DNA of 29,978 bases from Caryophanales bacterium UBA1744 (GCA_002314915.1 DCHU01000073.1:12031-42008), one strand, 5' to 3'. Positions 1 to 8,565 are shown, numbered from the stretch's first letter. The notes: a model not told the origin generated them from the letters alone. Translations and numbers: made by a program.

Positions 1-254
1 TCGATGTATGAGTGGCCGGTTGCTGCGACATCCTGTGTCTGCTTATCACCGCATGAGCAGGTTCTTTCCTTCTGTCCCTTTTCTGTACAGGTTGGCTCCT
101 TGGTGACGGTCCAATCGCCGTACTGGTGTTTGTGATCACCTGCCTGAGATGTTGTTGGCTTCTCTGCTTCTGATGAGTCAGTTGGTGCTGGTTTGCCACC
201 ACAGGCTGCTAAAAGAAGAACTGATGATGCCAAAAAAATGATAGTTTTCTTCAT
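1..254 (-). CDS. Secreted lipoprotein, partial (C-terminus beyond the left edge)
   Basis: Reading from ATG at 254, the protein starts MKKTIIFLASSVLLLAAC. This is a lipoprotein signal peptide with lipobox LAAC and lipidated Cys18, so it should be anchored outside the cell membrane. After a Thr/Ser/Pro-rich linker comes a His/Cys segment containing PTCTEKGQ, RTCSCGD and ATGHSY. This matches the short Cys-Gly repeat frequent in surface proteins of gut Firmicutes, usually present in tandem. An SD (AAAGGAG, 263-269) supports the start. About 84 codons are visible and the frame runs off the window. A possible own promoter (TGG-TATGTT on the minus strand near 280-290) is weak, so read-through from the fumarase genes is also possible. 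The function is unknown. Confidence 0.85.
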   Translation of the reverse strand, partial: MKKTIIFLASSVLLLAACGGKPAPTDSSEAEKPTTSQAGDHKHQYGDWTVTKEPTCTEKGQKERTCSCGDKQTQDVAATGHSYI

Positions 255-329
255 ATAAAAAACTCCTTTGATGGCTTTAACATACCACTTCAGGAGTAAT
301 TTGTTGCTAAATATTTTGATATTTAAGAA

Positions 330-809
330 TTATTTTGCGAAATCAATTGCGACAATTATTGGGAAATTGTCAACTTCCAGCCTCTTAATTGATTCGCAAC
401 CGAGATCTTGGAAAGCGACTTCTTCACACTTTTTTACTCTCTTTGAGAGCAAAGCGCCCGCACCGCCTGTTGCGACGCAGTATACGAGCCCGTATTTCTT
501 GCAGGCTTTTTCAACACTTTCCGATCTAGGGCCCTTCCCAATCATTCCCTTGATACCTAACTTAGGCATCATCTCGATGAATTTGTCCATTCTGCAGCTG
601 GTCGTTGGTCCGATTGATCCCACTACCTGACCAGGCTTGGTTGGTGTTGGTCCAGCATAATAAATGAATGCGCCTTTGAAGTCGACCGGGAGTTCCTCTC
701 CTCTTTCGAGCATCTCCTGCATTCTCTTGTGGGCAGCGTCTCTTGCGGTGTAGACAACACCCGTAAGATTTATGACGTCACCTTTTCTCCATGTTGAGGT
801 ATCGATCAT
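330..809 (-). CDS. fumB: Fumarate hydratase class I, beta (C-terminal) subunit
   Basis: 159 aa; the small subunit of the oxygen-sensitive [4Fe-4S] fumarase, which interconverts fumarate and L-malate in the cytoplasm. Family marks are VVYTARDAAHKRM near residue 18, YYAGPTPTKPG near 50 and GPTTSCRMDKF near 68. The related L(+)-tartrate dehydratase beta subunit has the same fold and cannot be wholly excluded. The start overlaps the alpha-subunit stop by 4 nt (ATGA), with SD GAGGTGG just upstream, so translation is coupled and subunits should be made in equal amounts. It is shorter at the N-terminus than many homologues because it begins close to the KGD..LTG strand. The gene symbol is used loosely, as names differ between species. 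Confidence 0.9.
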   Translation of the reverse strand: MIDTSTWRKGDVINLTGVVYTARDAAHKRMQEMLERGEELPVDFKGAFIYYAGPTPTKPGQVVGSIGPTTSCRMDKFIEMMPKLGIKGMIGKGPRSESVEKACKKYGLVYCVATGGAGALLSKRVKKCEEVAFQDLGCESIKRLEVDNFPIIVAIDFAK

Positions 810-1636
810 AAAACCACCTCCACGTGTCTATTGGCGTGACACTGAATATTAACGGCGACAGGTAATGACGCGATGTGGCATGGAAAGGTGTTGATGAAAA
901 CGCCTAAGCATGTGGTCTTTCCGCCGAGTCCCATAGGGCCGATGCCTGTCTTGTTTATTTCGTCTTTGAGTTCAGCCTCAAGTTTTGCGATTGTTGGGTC
1001 ACTGGATGGGTTGAGTCTCATCAAGGCTTCTTTTGCCATCTCTGCGGACTTCTCGAAGTTTCCTCCGATTCCAACGCCCAAGAATATTGGAGGGCATGGT
1101 CTACCACCCGCTTCTTTGACTGCTTTAAGAATAAATTCTTTGATGCCTTCGATGCCATCTGTTGGATTGAGCATAGCAAGGCGGGACATATTCTCGGAAC
1201 CAGCGCCTTTAGGGGCGAGGGTGATTGAAAGGTTATCGCCTTCTACGATATCGATATGAATGATGGCCGGGGTATTGTTCTTCGTGTTCAGTCTCGTGAT
1301 AGGGTCTGCGACCGATTTGCGGAGATAGTATTTCTCGTACGCATCCCTAACGCCTTCATTTATCGCATCGTGGATATCACCCTCAAGGTGGACGTCTCTG
1401 CCGATTTTTACAAAAGCGGTGACGATTCCGGTGTCCTGACACATTGGAATTCCCTCTTTTCTGGCGATTTGAGCGTTTTCTAGAAGTTGGTCAAGTATTG
1501 TTCTTGGCGTGATATCTTCTTCGTTTGAATGAGCCTCTTTTAATAAATTGAGGGTGCAGGAGTTAAGGTTATGGCAGGCTTCGTATAATGCGAGCGATAC
1601 CTTTTCCGATATTTCTTGGGTGGTGATGTTTTTCAT
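806..1636 (-). CDS. fumA: Fumarate hydratase class I, alpha (N-terminal, Fe-S) subunit
   Basis: 276 aa; carries the catalytic [4Fe-4S] cluster of the two-subunit fumarase. Candidate cluster ligands are Cys66 in MCQDTG, Cys181 in GRPCPP and Cys243 in GKTTCLG, matching the three conserved cysteine contexts of the family. GVGIGGNFE (188-195) and the C-terminal PCHIASLPVAVNIQCHANRH (252-271) are also typical. It is the first gene of the alpha-beta pair. No SD precedes ATG at 1636; instead an extended -10 box ends 7 bases upstream, so the mRNA is probably leaderless. A reductive or fermentative C4 pathway is the likely use, but no other gene of that pathway is visible here. Confidence 0.92.
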   Translation of the reverse strand: MKNITTQEISEKVSLALYEACHNLNSCTLNLLKEAHSNEEDITPRTILDQLLENAQIARKEGIPMCQDTGIVTAFVKIGRDVHLEGDIHDAINEGVRDAYEKYYLRKSVADPITRLNTKNNTPAIIHIDIVEGDNLSITLAPKGAGSENMSRLAMLNPTDGIEGIKEFILKAVKEAGGRPCPPIFLGVGIGGNFEKSAEMAKEALMRLNPSSDPTIAKLEAELKDEINKTGIGPMGLGGKTTCLGVFINTFPCHIASLPVAVNIQCHANRHVEVVL

Positions 1637-1643
1637 GTCCGTT

Positions 1644-1652
1644 AGTATAGCA
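1644..1652 (-). promoter_or_regulatory. Extended -10 promoter for the fumarase genes (leaderless)
   Basis: On the minus strand TGC-TATACT is an extended -10 element. TATACT ends 7 bases before the fumA ATG, so transcription should start at or next to the A of ATG. The -35 region falls inside the upstream terminator hairpin and does not match the consensus, as is usual for extended -10 promoters. Confidence 0.6.
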
Positions 1653-1654
1653 CG

Positions 1655-1681
1655 AAAAAAGCCCCGTTTGGAACGAGGCTT
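1655..1681 (-). terminator. Intrinsic terminator after hypA
   Basis: On the minus strand GCCTCGTT-CCA-AACGGGGC forms a GC-rich stem (one G-U pair), followed directly by TTTTTT. It lies just after the hypA stop and ends the oxidoreductase-hypA operon. Its T-run ends two bases before the extended -10 of the fumarase promoter. Confidence 0.85.
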
Positions 1682-1687
1682 GATTAT

Positions 1688-2032
1688 TTAGTCGACTTCT
1701 ATTTCTTTCAGCGTGAACTCGTTGCCTTGGACTAAGTAGGTGTGTTCCGAACCGCAGTGAGGGCAGACTTTGCCATACTGGATGGTTGGGTACTTCTTCT
1801 TGCAGTCCTCACAATAGGTGATGGCCTCGACGTTTTTGATTATGAGCTCGGTGCCCTGAGTTTCCTCATGCTTCTTGCAAGCCCATTCCCAAACGGAGTT
1901 GAGGTAGGTTGGAATTACGCCTGAGACTTCGCCTAATGAGATTGTGACTGATTTGATGTGGTCCACCTTGTTTTCGTGGGCCACTTCAATCACGGTGTCG
2001 ATGAGGTGGAAGGCAATTCCTAATTCATGCAT
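1688..2032 (-). CDS. hypA: HypA-family nickel/zinc metallochaperone
   Basis: 114 aa, the normal length of HypA. The N-terminal Met-His-Glu is the nickel-binding motif, and the C-terminal zinc knot uses Cys74/Cys77 (CEDC) and Cys90/Cys93 (CPHC). In established systems HypA, with HypB, delivers nickel to [NiFe]-hydrogenase. No hydrogenase or hypB is visible here, so its client is unknown. The ATG shares its A with the stop of the 966-aa oxidoreductase (TAATG), so the two are translationally coupled. The context hints that this HypA-like protein serves, or is co-regulated with, an electron-transfer complex. A zinc-ribbon accessory protein without nickel transfer is the alternative. Confidence 0.88.
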   Translation of the reverse strand: MHELGIAFHLIDTVIEVAHENKVDHIKSVTISLGEVSGVIPTYLNSVWEWACKKHEETQGTELIIKNVEAITYCEDCKKKYPTIQYGKVCPHCGSEHTYLVQGNEFTLKEIEVD

Positions 2033-4932
2033 TATTTAGCAGCTTTCTTGGCAGCCTTTTTGGCTTTCTTGTATTCCTTGTGCTGTTTCTGAGCGGCTTT
2101 CTCTTCAGCTGTCTTCTTGCCGAATACGATCTTACCTGCACGCTTGATTGCGTATGGGAGGATGTATTTGAACTTGTCCTCTGCCGCAACCATCTTTGTT
2201 GCGTTTGGATGTGTTCTCAAGAGGTGGATGGCGTCGAATTCGCACTTTGTTGTACAAATGCCACATCCGATACATCTGTTCTCGTCAACGACTGATGCGC
2301 CGCAGCCTAAGCAGCGGTTTGCCTCTGTCTTGACCTGCTCTTCGGAGAGATTTGTGTGGAAGTCTCTGAATGAGTTCTTGTGATCGCTAGCTGGATCAAC
2401 GGTGATGTCCGCTCTCTTAGCTGTATCGTAGCCCTCAACGAGGATGTCTTCCTTGTCGAGTTCCTTGAACTGCCATCTGTTGCGTCCGATTGTCATGTGA
2501 GCGCCTGGTCTTACGAATCTGTGTAAGGATTCTGCAGCGATCTTACCTGCTGCGATGGCGTCGATGACGAACTTAGGACCTGTGTAGACGTCACCACCGA
2601 CGAAGATGTCATCTTCTGCTGTCTGGTATGTGACTGGATCTGCGACTGGGTAGTTACCGTGCCAGAACTCAACCTTTGTTCCTTCAAGGAGTTTGCCCCA
2701 CTCGATTGCCTGACCAATTGCGAAGACGATGTGGTCTGCTTCGACTGTCATTGTCTCGTTCTCGTCATAGACCGGTGAGAATCTCTTTGTTTCTGGGTCG
2801 ATTGTTCTTAAGCACTTCTTGAAGACGATGCCTGTGACCTTGCCGTCCTTGGTGAGAACTTCTTTTGGTCCCCAGCAATTGTTGATTGCGATGCCTTCTT
2901 CAAGTGTCTCTTCCTGCTCTTCTTTAGAAGCTGGCATTGTTGCTCTATCTTCTAAGCAGAACATTGAAACGTTAGCTGCTTTGAATCTCTTTGCGGTTCT
3001 AGCGCAGTCAACAGCGACGTTACCGCCACCGACGACGACTACGTTGCCGTTCATGATTGTATCCTGGTGTTCAGTTGCCTCGTGGAGGAAGTGAACTGCG
3101 ATATCTGTGCCTTCAGCGTCATCGCCTGGGACACCTGGGCGTCTTCCGCCCTGGCAGCCGATTGCGACGTAGAATGCCTTATAGCCTTCTTCTCTTAACT
3201 GAGCGATTGTGACGTCTTTGCCGACTTCGACACCGCACTTGAACTCAACGCCGAGTGCCTTTAAGACTTCTATTTCCGCTGCGACGACATCTTTCTCGAG
3301 CTTATAGCTTGGGATGCCATATGTCATCATACCGCCAGGTCTCTCGTTCTTTTCAAAGACGGTGACTGCTGAGTGGCCTTCAACCGCTAAGTAGTAAGCA
3401 GCTGTTAAGCCCGCAGGGCCTGCGCCGATGATAGCAATCTTCTCTTCAAATGACTTGAGAGGTGAGGTTGGGGAGATAGCTGGGATGATTTCTGGGATGT
3501 ATCTGTTCTCAGCATCCAAGTCGAGCTGAGCGACATATTTCTTGATTGCATCAATTGAGACTGGATCGTCAATTGTGCCTCTTGTGCAAGCTGCTTCGCA
3601 ACGCTTGTTACAGACGCGGCCGCAGATTGCTGGGAATGGGTTCTGCTTCTTGATGAGTGCGAGAGCTTCCTGATATCTGCCCTCTTTTGCCATCTTGATG
3701 TAACCCTGGACTGCGACGTGAGCTGGGCAAGCTGTCTTACATGGTGCTGTACCTGTCTCATAGCAGTTGGTGCGGATGTTGTCTCTATACTGGAAGTCAT
3801 ACTTCTCTTCGCCCCAATTGAGGTTGTCAGGAAGCAATGCCTTTGGATACTTGACCTCTGATCCGTCTTTCTTCTTTAATTTCTGACCGAGTTTGACAGC
3901 GCCTGCTGGGCAGTACTCGACGCAGCGTCCGCAAGCGACGCAGTTCTCTGGAGTGACTCTAGCTGTGTATGCTGATCTAGAAAGGTTTGGTGTGTTGAAT
4001 AACTGAGATGTTCTTAAAGCGTTACAGATCTTGACGTTGCAGTTGCAGATACCGAAGATCTTGTTTTCGCCGTCGATGTTTGTGACCTGGTGGACGAAGC
4101 CGTTATCCTCTGCTCTCTTGAAGATAGCCATTGCCTCATCATAGGTGATGTCATGTCCTAAGCCGACTTCTCTAGCGTAATCTGCGAAGTCGCCGACGCC
4201 GATACACCAGTCATTGAAGTCGTCGCCGCAGCCGCCTGGGCCGCCTTCGTCTTCAGTGAGCGCTCTTGAAACACGGCATGAGCACATGGAAGCGCCGATG
4301 TGTCCCTCGTATTTCTTGAGCCAATATGAGATGTGCTCGAGGTCCATTGTCTCGTTGACCTGTGAGATTGCCTTCTCAACAGGGATGACGTGCATACCGA
4401 CACCTGAGCCGCCCTCTGGAACAAGCTGGGTGATGCCAGCGAGTGGGATATATGTCATTCTCTCAAAGAAACGTCCGATTTCTGGATGTTCTTCAAGTCT
4501 CTTGAGGTTCATGTTGATAAGTTCAGCTGAGCCTGGGACGAAGAGTGGCAAGCAATATCTTCTTGTCGTATCGCCCTCGATCTTTCCGTTGTGGTCATAG
4601 CAGTTGCCATAATCGTATTCGAGAAGTCCGGTCTCACACATCTTGATGAGCATCTCTTCAAGGTGAGCCTTGTCCTCTTCTGTTGTGATTTTTCTTACTT
4701 TTGCCAACTGGTCGAGAGTGTAGTGATGTCTGAGTTTCATCGAGAGAGCGATGTCAGCCATTTCCTCATCGATAACAGAAGCGAGTCCCCAATACTCTGG
4801 GTCGTTTGATGTTACTTTGCCCAACTTGTGAGCTGCGACGTCGGTGATTTTCTTACCGAGTGCGATGATTTTTTCGTTTGGTGCGGCCTCACCTTTGTGT
4901 GGTGCCACTGTTTCTACGAAAGGTTTTCCCAT
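2032..4932 (-). CDS. Multidomain Fe-S/FAD oxidoreductase (ferredoxin domains plus GltD/NfnB-like core)
   Basis: 966 aa, cytoplasmic. An N-terminal domain (about 1-310) has an unusual cysteine set (Cys217, 219, 235, 243, 296, 298, 303). A 4Fe-4S motif follows (CVACGRCVEYC, 331-341). Next is a GltD-like module: Fe-S cysteines 390/398/402 and 437/441/445/449 (ICGRVCNKRCEAAC), FAD motif GAGPAGL (503-509), NAD(P) motif GGGNVAVD (635-642) and FAD-binding GGDVYTGP (779-786). C-terminal clusters are CLGC (874-877) and CIGCGICTTKC (887-897), then a Lys/Ala-rich tail (938-966). By family it should move electrons between NAD(P)H and ferredoxin-like carriers, as in NfnB or sulfide dehydrogenase. No glutamine amidotransferase subunit adjoins it, so true glutamate synthase is unlikely. 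SD GGAGGAA (4938-4944) fixes the start. hypA follows with TAATG overlap. Partner and exact reaction are unknown. Confidence 0.85.
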   Translation of the reverse strand: MGKPFVETVAPHKGEAAPNEKIIALGKKITDVAAHKLGKVTSNDPEYWGLASVIDEEMADIALSMKLRHHYTLDQLAKVRKITTEEDKAHLEEMLIKMCETGLLEYDYGNCYDHNGKIEGDTTRRYCLPLFVPGSAELINMNLKRLEEHPEIGRFFERMTYIPLAGITQLVPEGGSGVGMHVIPVEKAISQVNETMDLEHISYWLKKYEGHIGASMCSCRVSRALTEDEGGPGGCGDDFNDWCIGVGDFADYAREVGLGHDITYDEAMAIFKRAEDNGFVHQVTNIDGENKIFGICNCNVKICNALRTSQLFNTPNLSRSAYTARVTPENCVACGRCVEYCPAGAVKLGQKLKKKDGSEVKYPKALLPDNLNWGEEKYDFQYRDNIRTNCYETGTAPCKTACPAHVAVQGYIKMAKEGRYQEALALIKKQNPFPAICGRVCNKRCEAACTRGTIDDPVSIDAIKKYVAQLDLDAENRYIPEIIPAISPTSPLKSFEEKIAIIGAGPAGLTAAYYLAVEGHSAVTVFEKNERPGGMMTYGIPSYKLEKDVVAAEIEVLKALGVEFKCGVEVGKDVTIAQLREEGYKAFYVAIGCQGGRRPGVPGDDAEGTDIAVHFLHEATEHQDTIMNGNVVVVGGGNVAVDCARTAKRFKAANVSMFCLEDRATMPASKEEQEETLEEGIAINNCWGPKEVLTKDGKVTGIVFKKCLRTIDPETKRFSPVYDENETMTVEADHIVFAIGQAIEWGKLLEGTKVEFWHGNYPVADPVTYQTAEDDIFVGGDVYTGPKFVIDAIAAGKIAAESLHRFVRPGAHMTIGRNRWQFKELDKEDILVEGYDTAKRADITVDPASDHKNSFRDFHTNLSEEQVKTEANRCLGCGASVVDENRCIGCGICTTKCEFDAIHLLRTHPNATKMVAAEDKFKYILPYAIKRAGKIVFGKKTAEEKAAQKQHKEYKKAKKAAKKAAK

Positions 4933-4971
4933 GTGTCTTCCTCCAGGCGCATTAAAACGCCTTATGCGCTC

Positions 4972-5001
4972 ATATTACACGAGACTAACTCGCCTTGTCG
5001 A
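4972..5001 (-). promoter_or_regulatory. Probable promoter of the oxidoreductase-hypA operon
   Basis: On the minus strand TCGACA (4996-5001) and TAATAT (4972-4977) are separated by 18 bp. This gives a leader of about 30 nt carrying the SD. The match is fair rather than perfect. Confidence 0.4.
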
Positions 5002-5015
5002 CAACGTATTTTTTT

Positions 5016-5036
5016 CATTGACAGAAATGTTCAATG
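5016..5036. promoter_or_regulatory. Inverted repeat upstream of the oxidoreductase promoter, possible operator
   Basis: CATTGA-N9-TCAATG is a perfect 6-bp inverted repeat, extendable with one bulge (CATTGACA against TGTTCAATG). It lies 14 bp upstream of the predicted -35 on the minus strand, a position suited to an activator. The half-site TTGA/TCAA recalls FNR/CRP- or Rex-like sites but the spacing does not match the standard consensus. Nearby, 5060-5074 has ATTAAT-N3-ATTAAT, which may be only AT-rich sequence. Confidence 0.35.
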
Positions 5037-5116
5037 TACAAATATGCGATTTTAGAAAACTATTAATTATATTAATGCTTTGTTCTCTTTAAACTACGTT
5101 ATGTCCGTTTTGACGA

Positions 5117-5545
5117 TTATAAGATTTTAAACATTTCGATGTGAGGAATGCCTTCTTCGTCGAAATAGTCACCTTTTGAGGTGTAGCCACAGGATTTATA
5201 GAAGCCCTCGGCGGACTTCATCGCGTGGAAATACGTGTAGTTGCCCTTATAGATTTCAAACATCGCTTCAAGGGCTTTTCTGCCAAATCCTTTCCCTCTT
5301 TCAGAAGAGAGGATTGCAAAGCGTTGGAATCTGACGGTGTTGTTGCCTTCAGGGAACGCCCTGAGAGTGCCCACTATAACTCCGTCATCCATTATGGCGT
5401 AGTGATGGAGAGGGCTTGGAAAAGTGTCATATTCATCCACTTCCACTTCTTCGCTGATGCCCATGCCTAAAACGAAGACTTCTCTTCTGACGTTCAGGAT
5501 TGCATCTAATTCCTCTTGCGAGGTCACTCTTTTGATTGAAAACAT
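5117..5545 (-). CDS. GNAT-family N-acetyltransferase
   Basis: 142 aa, a single GNAT domain. Acetyl-CoA motif A is RFAILSSERGKGFGRKALE (about 92-110) with the pyrophosphate loop ERGKGFG. Motif B near the end (FYKSCGYTSKGDYFDEEGIPHIEM) resembles the ElaA/YjcF-type group. It presumably acetylates a small amine or a peptide N-terminus; the substrate is unknown. The start is 4 nt after the stop of the 1001-aa c-di-GMP protein with no clear SD, so translation probably depends on coupling. No convincing terminator separates it from the next minus-strand operon. Confidence 0.85.
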   Translation of the reverse strand: MFSIKRVTSQEELDAILNVRREVFVLGMGISEEVEVDEYDTFPSPLHHYAIMDDGVIVGTLRAFPEGNNTVRFQRFAILSSERGKGFGRKALEAMFEIYKGNYTYFHAMKSAEGFYKSCGYTSKGDYFDEEGIPHIEMFKIL

Positions 5546-5549
5546 GGCT

Positions 5550-8500
5550 CTATTTTAAAGATGAGCCAAAGGATAATGTACCTTTTTCTCCTTCTTTTGA
5601 GGAATAAAGTGCTTTATCGGCATCCACGTAAAGCTTATCGAAGGAATCTAGTTCCGCCGATGAGATGGAGGCGCCGCTTGAGAACTTGCAGTTGGATTTG
5701 TCGATATAAGTGAGGGTGCCGTTCACGTGCATGAGGAGAGATTCCGCTCTCTGCTTGATGGTTTCGTTTGACTCCTCTTTGTCTATGATGAGGCCAACTG
5801 CGAACTCATCGCCGCCAAGACGACAGCAAAGATCGTCTTTTCTCATGGCCTGCTCGAGGTGCTTGGCAACGAGGATGAGATATTCATCTCCCGCTTTGTG
5901 TCCGTGGGTGTCATTGTATTTCTTGAATCCGTCAAGGTCGAATATCATGAATAGGACCTTCTTCTCGTTTTTGAGGAGAATAGCCTCCAAATCGTTCTCG
6001 AATGCCGTGTGGGTGAGGAGATTGGTCAATCCGTCTTTTCTATAGTGTCTTTCCCACGATTCTCTTTGTTCTCTTGCGCGGTTTTTCTCAAGTTCTGCAC
6101 CGAGTTTAGCGGCATGTGTTAAAGAACAGTCGACGATAAGGATTTCCGAAAGGTACTTCTTGGTTGAGCTATCGAAACGCTTTTTGCCGATGCAATAGAC
6201 GTATATGGTGTTCCCGTCTTTCTTGATGATTCTATGTTCGAGGAGAACCGAATCAAGACCGGCGGCGAATTGTTTTTGGAGGGTGACTAAATATTCCGCT
6301 CTATCCTCTTCAGGAAGGAGGTGTTTCTGTTTCATCTTCTTTTCGGTGATATCCTCCATCGTATAGCCGGTGATCGCGGTGAAATTCTTGTCGATTTCTA
6401 CGATGTATTCCTTTTCGTCGAGCGTGTATTTGCCGAACTGCATCTGGAAAACGTTGTTTGTGGCGTATTTAGAAGTGAGTGGGATATCGATATCATTCTC
6501 TTCCTTTGTGTTTTTCCTTATTTCAACGTGGATCTCCTCGTCGAGCATACGAAGGAATTCAGCCGTAACCTTAGGGTCGAACTGAGTGCCTGCGCATCTT
6601 CTGAGTTCCGCTTTAGCTTCATCCCATGTCAGCGCTTTGCGATAGACTCGGTCGCTTGTCATGGCATCAAATGAGTCGACAACTGAAACGATGCGGGCAA
6701 GATAGCTGATTGCCTCTTTTTCAAGACCGTCAGGATAGCCTTTTCCATCCCATCTCTCATGATGCTGTTTGATTTCCTTTGAAATGTTCTTAAGGGTTTT
6801 GTTCGATTTAGCGATTTCATAGCCTTTTAAAGTGTGGGTCTTCATGATTTCAAACTCATGGTCGTTGAGTCTTCCAGGCTTATTTAAAATCTCGAGTGGA
6901 ATGGCGATTTTTCCGATATCGTGGAGAATGGTCAAAAGTTTGAGTCTAGAGAGGTCATAATCGGATAATCCGAGGCGTTTGCCGAGTTTTTCTGCGTAAA
7001 TTGTCGTTCTCTTGACGTGGTCTTCCGTATCGAAATCCGTCTCTTCTAACGTCTTGAGAAGGGATGCGACGATATTCGAACGGCTTGATTTGCTGTTGAG
7101 AAGTTTGATTGTGTCTAAAGCGATGTCGAGTTTGTCCATCGTCTCTCTGAACGGTCTATCATGCTCGTATGGCAAAACGGCATAATCGATATCGGCAATC
7201 TTGAAATCACTCTTGATTGTTTGAGTGATGTTCTTAGCTCCTAGTTGAGTGATTGTGATACAGATGGCATAGACGGTTCCCTCTTTTCCTCTCAAGAACA
7301 AAGTATCTTTAGGGAATCTCGCCTTGAGGAGCTCGCATAAGCTCTGAATCGCTTTGTCGCCCTCAGTTCTTCCTTTTGTTGCATTGATGGTGTTGAGCCC
7401 GTTGATATCGAAAATGCAAACTGCTTTAGGAGCGACTGCAATGTGGTCTCTTGTCGCATCCAAATGATAGAACGCCTCAATTTTCTGGAATCCGGTTAAA
7501 GGGTCCGTTTCAGGCGAAATATCTTGGAAATAGAAGACTTTTGAGACGATTGCGTTGTATTTGTTGCGATTAACGATGTAGTCGCATCTGAGAGAAAGCG
7601 GGTTGCCATCAGCGTCCGTTCCAAAGCATTGACAAATACGGTTGTCTGCCTCATTTACATCCAAACCCGTGATTTCTGACATGTACTCAATTTCTTTGCC
7701 CGCCTTGTCTTTGAGGAGAGGGAAATAGTAATCCGCTTTGCTGTTTTTCGCGAGAAGATTGTTTTCCCAGTCAAAGCCAACCACGCCATTGAATCCATTA
7801 TCTACGATACTGACTTTGAATTTGGTGACCATCATCCTTCCTTTATAGTCAAAGAAACCGAAGAAAATCCCTGCAACTCCAAACGGATATAACAATGTAG
7901 AGACATCTATCATTTTCAAAACGCTATCGTTGTTTGTCTGAATCAATAAGAATATGAGGTTAGCAAATACGACCGCGAAAATTGCAATGCTAGGGATGGT
8001 ATATTGTCTCTTGTATCCCTTAGGAACACTGAGTGATTTGCTGTGGAGAATGGAGATGATGAAAATGACCATAAAATAGGTGAACGTCAAATGATAATGC
8101 CACGGCCAATGCGTTTTATAGACAGGGATTGTTGGGTGAGAAGGAACAGATGTCAAATAGATTGCGAACTGCTTACTCACAGGGCAGAAACAGTTGGTCC
8201 ACAACATTCCGACGTCAGAGATCGCAAGAACCATGATTATGATGAAGACAGTGAGCTTTCTCCTTACCTCGTATGAATTCGTATACGCCATAACGGACAT
8301 GATGAGGAACATCAGCATGATATCGATAGACGTGAAGTAAAGAGTCGACATGATCATCGAGAAGAGATAATGCTCGTCAAGCCTATTCATTAAAGATAAT
8401 GTGTAGCCCACAAGCGCGAACGCTGCATATATACACGCGACGCCGAGGTAGATTGAATAGTTCTTGCGTTTCTTAAATGCGTAGACAATGAGCAAAACCA

Positions 8501-8555
8501 AAAATAACACAGCAACGACTGCGATTATTCCGAAATACTTTGCCACGTTATCCAT
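5550..8555 (-). CDS. Membrane c-di-GMP protein: 7TM, degenerate GGDEF, HD-GYP, PAS, GGDEF
   Basis: 1001 aa. About seven hydrophobic segments occupy residues 8-235, like the 7TM region of some histidine kinases. A PAS-like stretch follows (about 250-345). A first GGDEF domain begins at DPLTGF (351) but reads RGKEGTVYA where the signature should be, so it is probably inactive. The HD-GYP domain keeps HD (545-546), HHERWDGKGYPDG (598-610) and DSFDAM, so c-di-GMP hydrolysis is expected. A second PAS (about 710-810) precedes an intact GGDEF (914-918) with DLDGFKKYND and an I-site RxxD (905-908) exactly five residues ahead. Thus one protein may both make and break c-di-GMP under sensory control. 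A GNAT follows 4 nt downstream. No SD is present; see the promoter entry. Confidence 0.9.
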   Translation of the reverse strand: MDNVAKYFGIIAVVAVLFLVLLIVYAFKKRKNYSIYLGVACIYAAFALVGYTLSLMNRLDEHYLFSMIMSTLYFTSIDIMLMFLIMSVMAYTNSYEVRRKLTVFIIIMVLAISDVGMLWTNCFCPVSKQFAIYLTSVPSHPTIPVYKTHWPWHYHLTFTYFMVIFIISILHSKSLSVPKGYKRQYTIPSIAIFAVVFANLIFLLIQTNNDSVLKMIDVSTLLYPFGVAGIFFGFFDYKGRMMVTKFKVSIVDNGFNGVVGFDWENNLLAKNSKADYYFPLLKDKAGKEIEYMSEITGLDVNEADNRICQCFGTDADGNPLSLRCDYIVNRNKYNAIVSKVFYFQDISPETDPLTGFQKIEAFYHLDATRDHIAVAPKAVCIFDINGLNTINATKGRTEGDKAIQSLCELLKARFPKDTLFLRGKEGTVYAICITITQLGAKNITQTIKSDFKIADIDYAVLPYEHDRPFRETMDKLDIALDTIKLLNSKSSRSNIVASLLKTLEETDFDTEDHVKRTTIYAEKLGKRLGLSDYDLSRLKLLTILHDIGKIAIPLEILNKPGRLNDHEFEIMKTHTLKGYEIAKSNKTLKNISKEIKQHHERWDGKGYPDGLEKEAISYLARIVSVVDSFDAMTSDRVYRKALTWDEAKAELRRCAGTQFDPKVTAEFLRMLDEEIHVEIRKNTKEENDIDIPLTSKYATNNVFQMQFGKYTLDEKEYIVEIDKNFTAITGYTMEDITEKKMKQKHLLPEEDRAEYLVTLQKQFAAGLDSVLLEHRIIKKDGNTIYVYCIGKKRFDSSTKKYLSEILIVDCSLTHAAKLGAELEKNRAREQRESWERHYRKDGLTNLLTHTAFENDLEAILLKNEKKVLFMIFDLDGFKKYNDTHGHKAGDEYLILVAKHLEQAMRKDDLCCRLGGDEFAVGLIIDKEESNETIKQRAESLLMHVNGTLTYIDKSNCKFSSGASISSAELDSFDKLYVDADKALYSSKEGEKGTLSFGSSLK

Positions 8556-8565
8556 ATTACATTAA

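Noticed and set aside
806..809. Alternative genetic code (TGA as Trp)
   Set aside because: TGA ends fumarase alpha precisely at the family C-terminus, and Trp codons are TGG throughout.
4214..4600. 128-codon plus-strand frame inside the 966-aa oxidoreductase gene
   Set aside because: Antisense shadow of an Fe-S protein gene whose domains are clear; no start signals.
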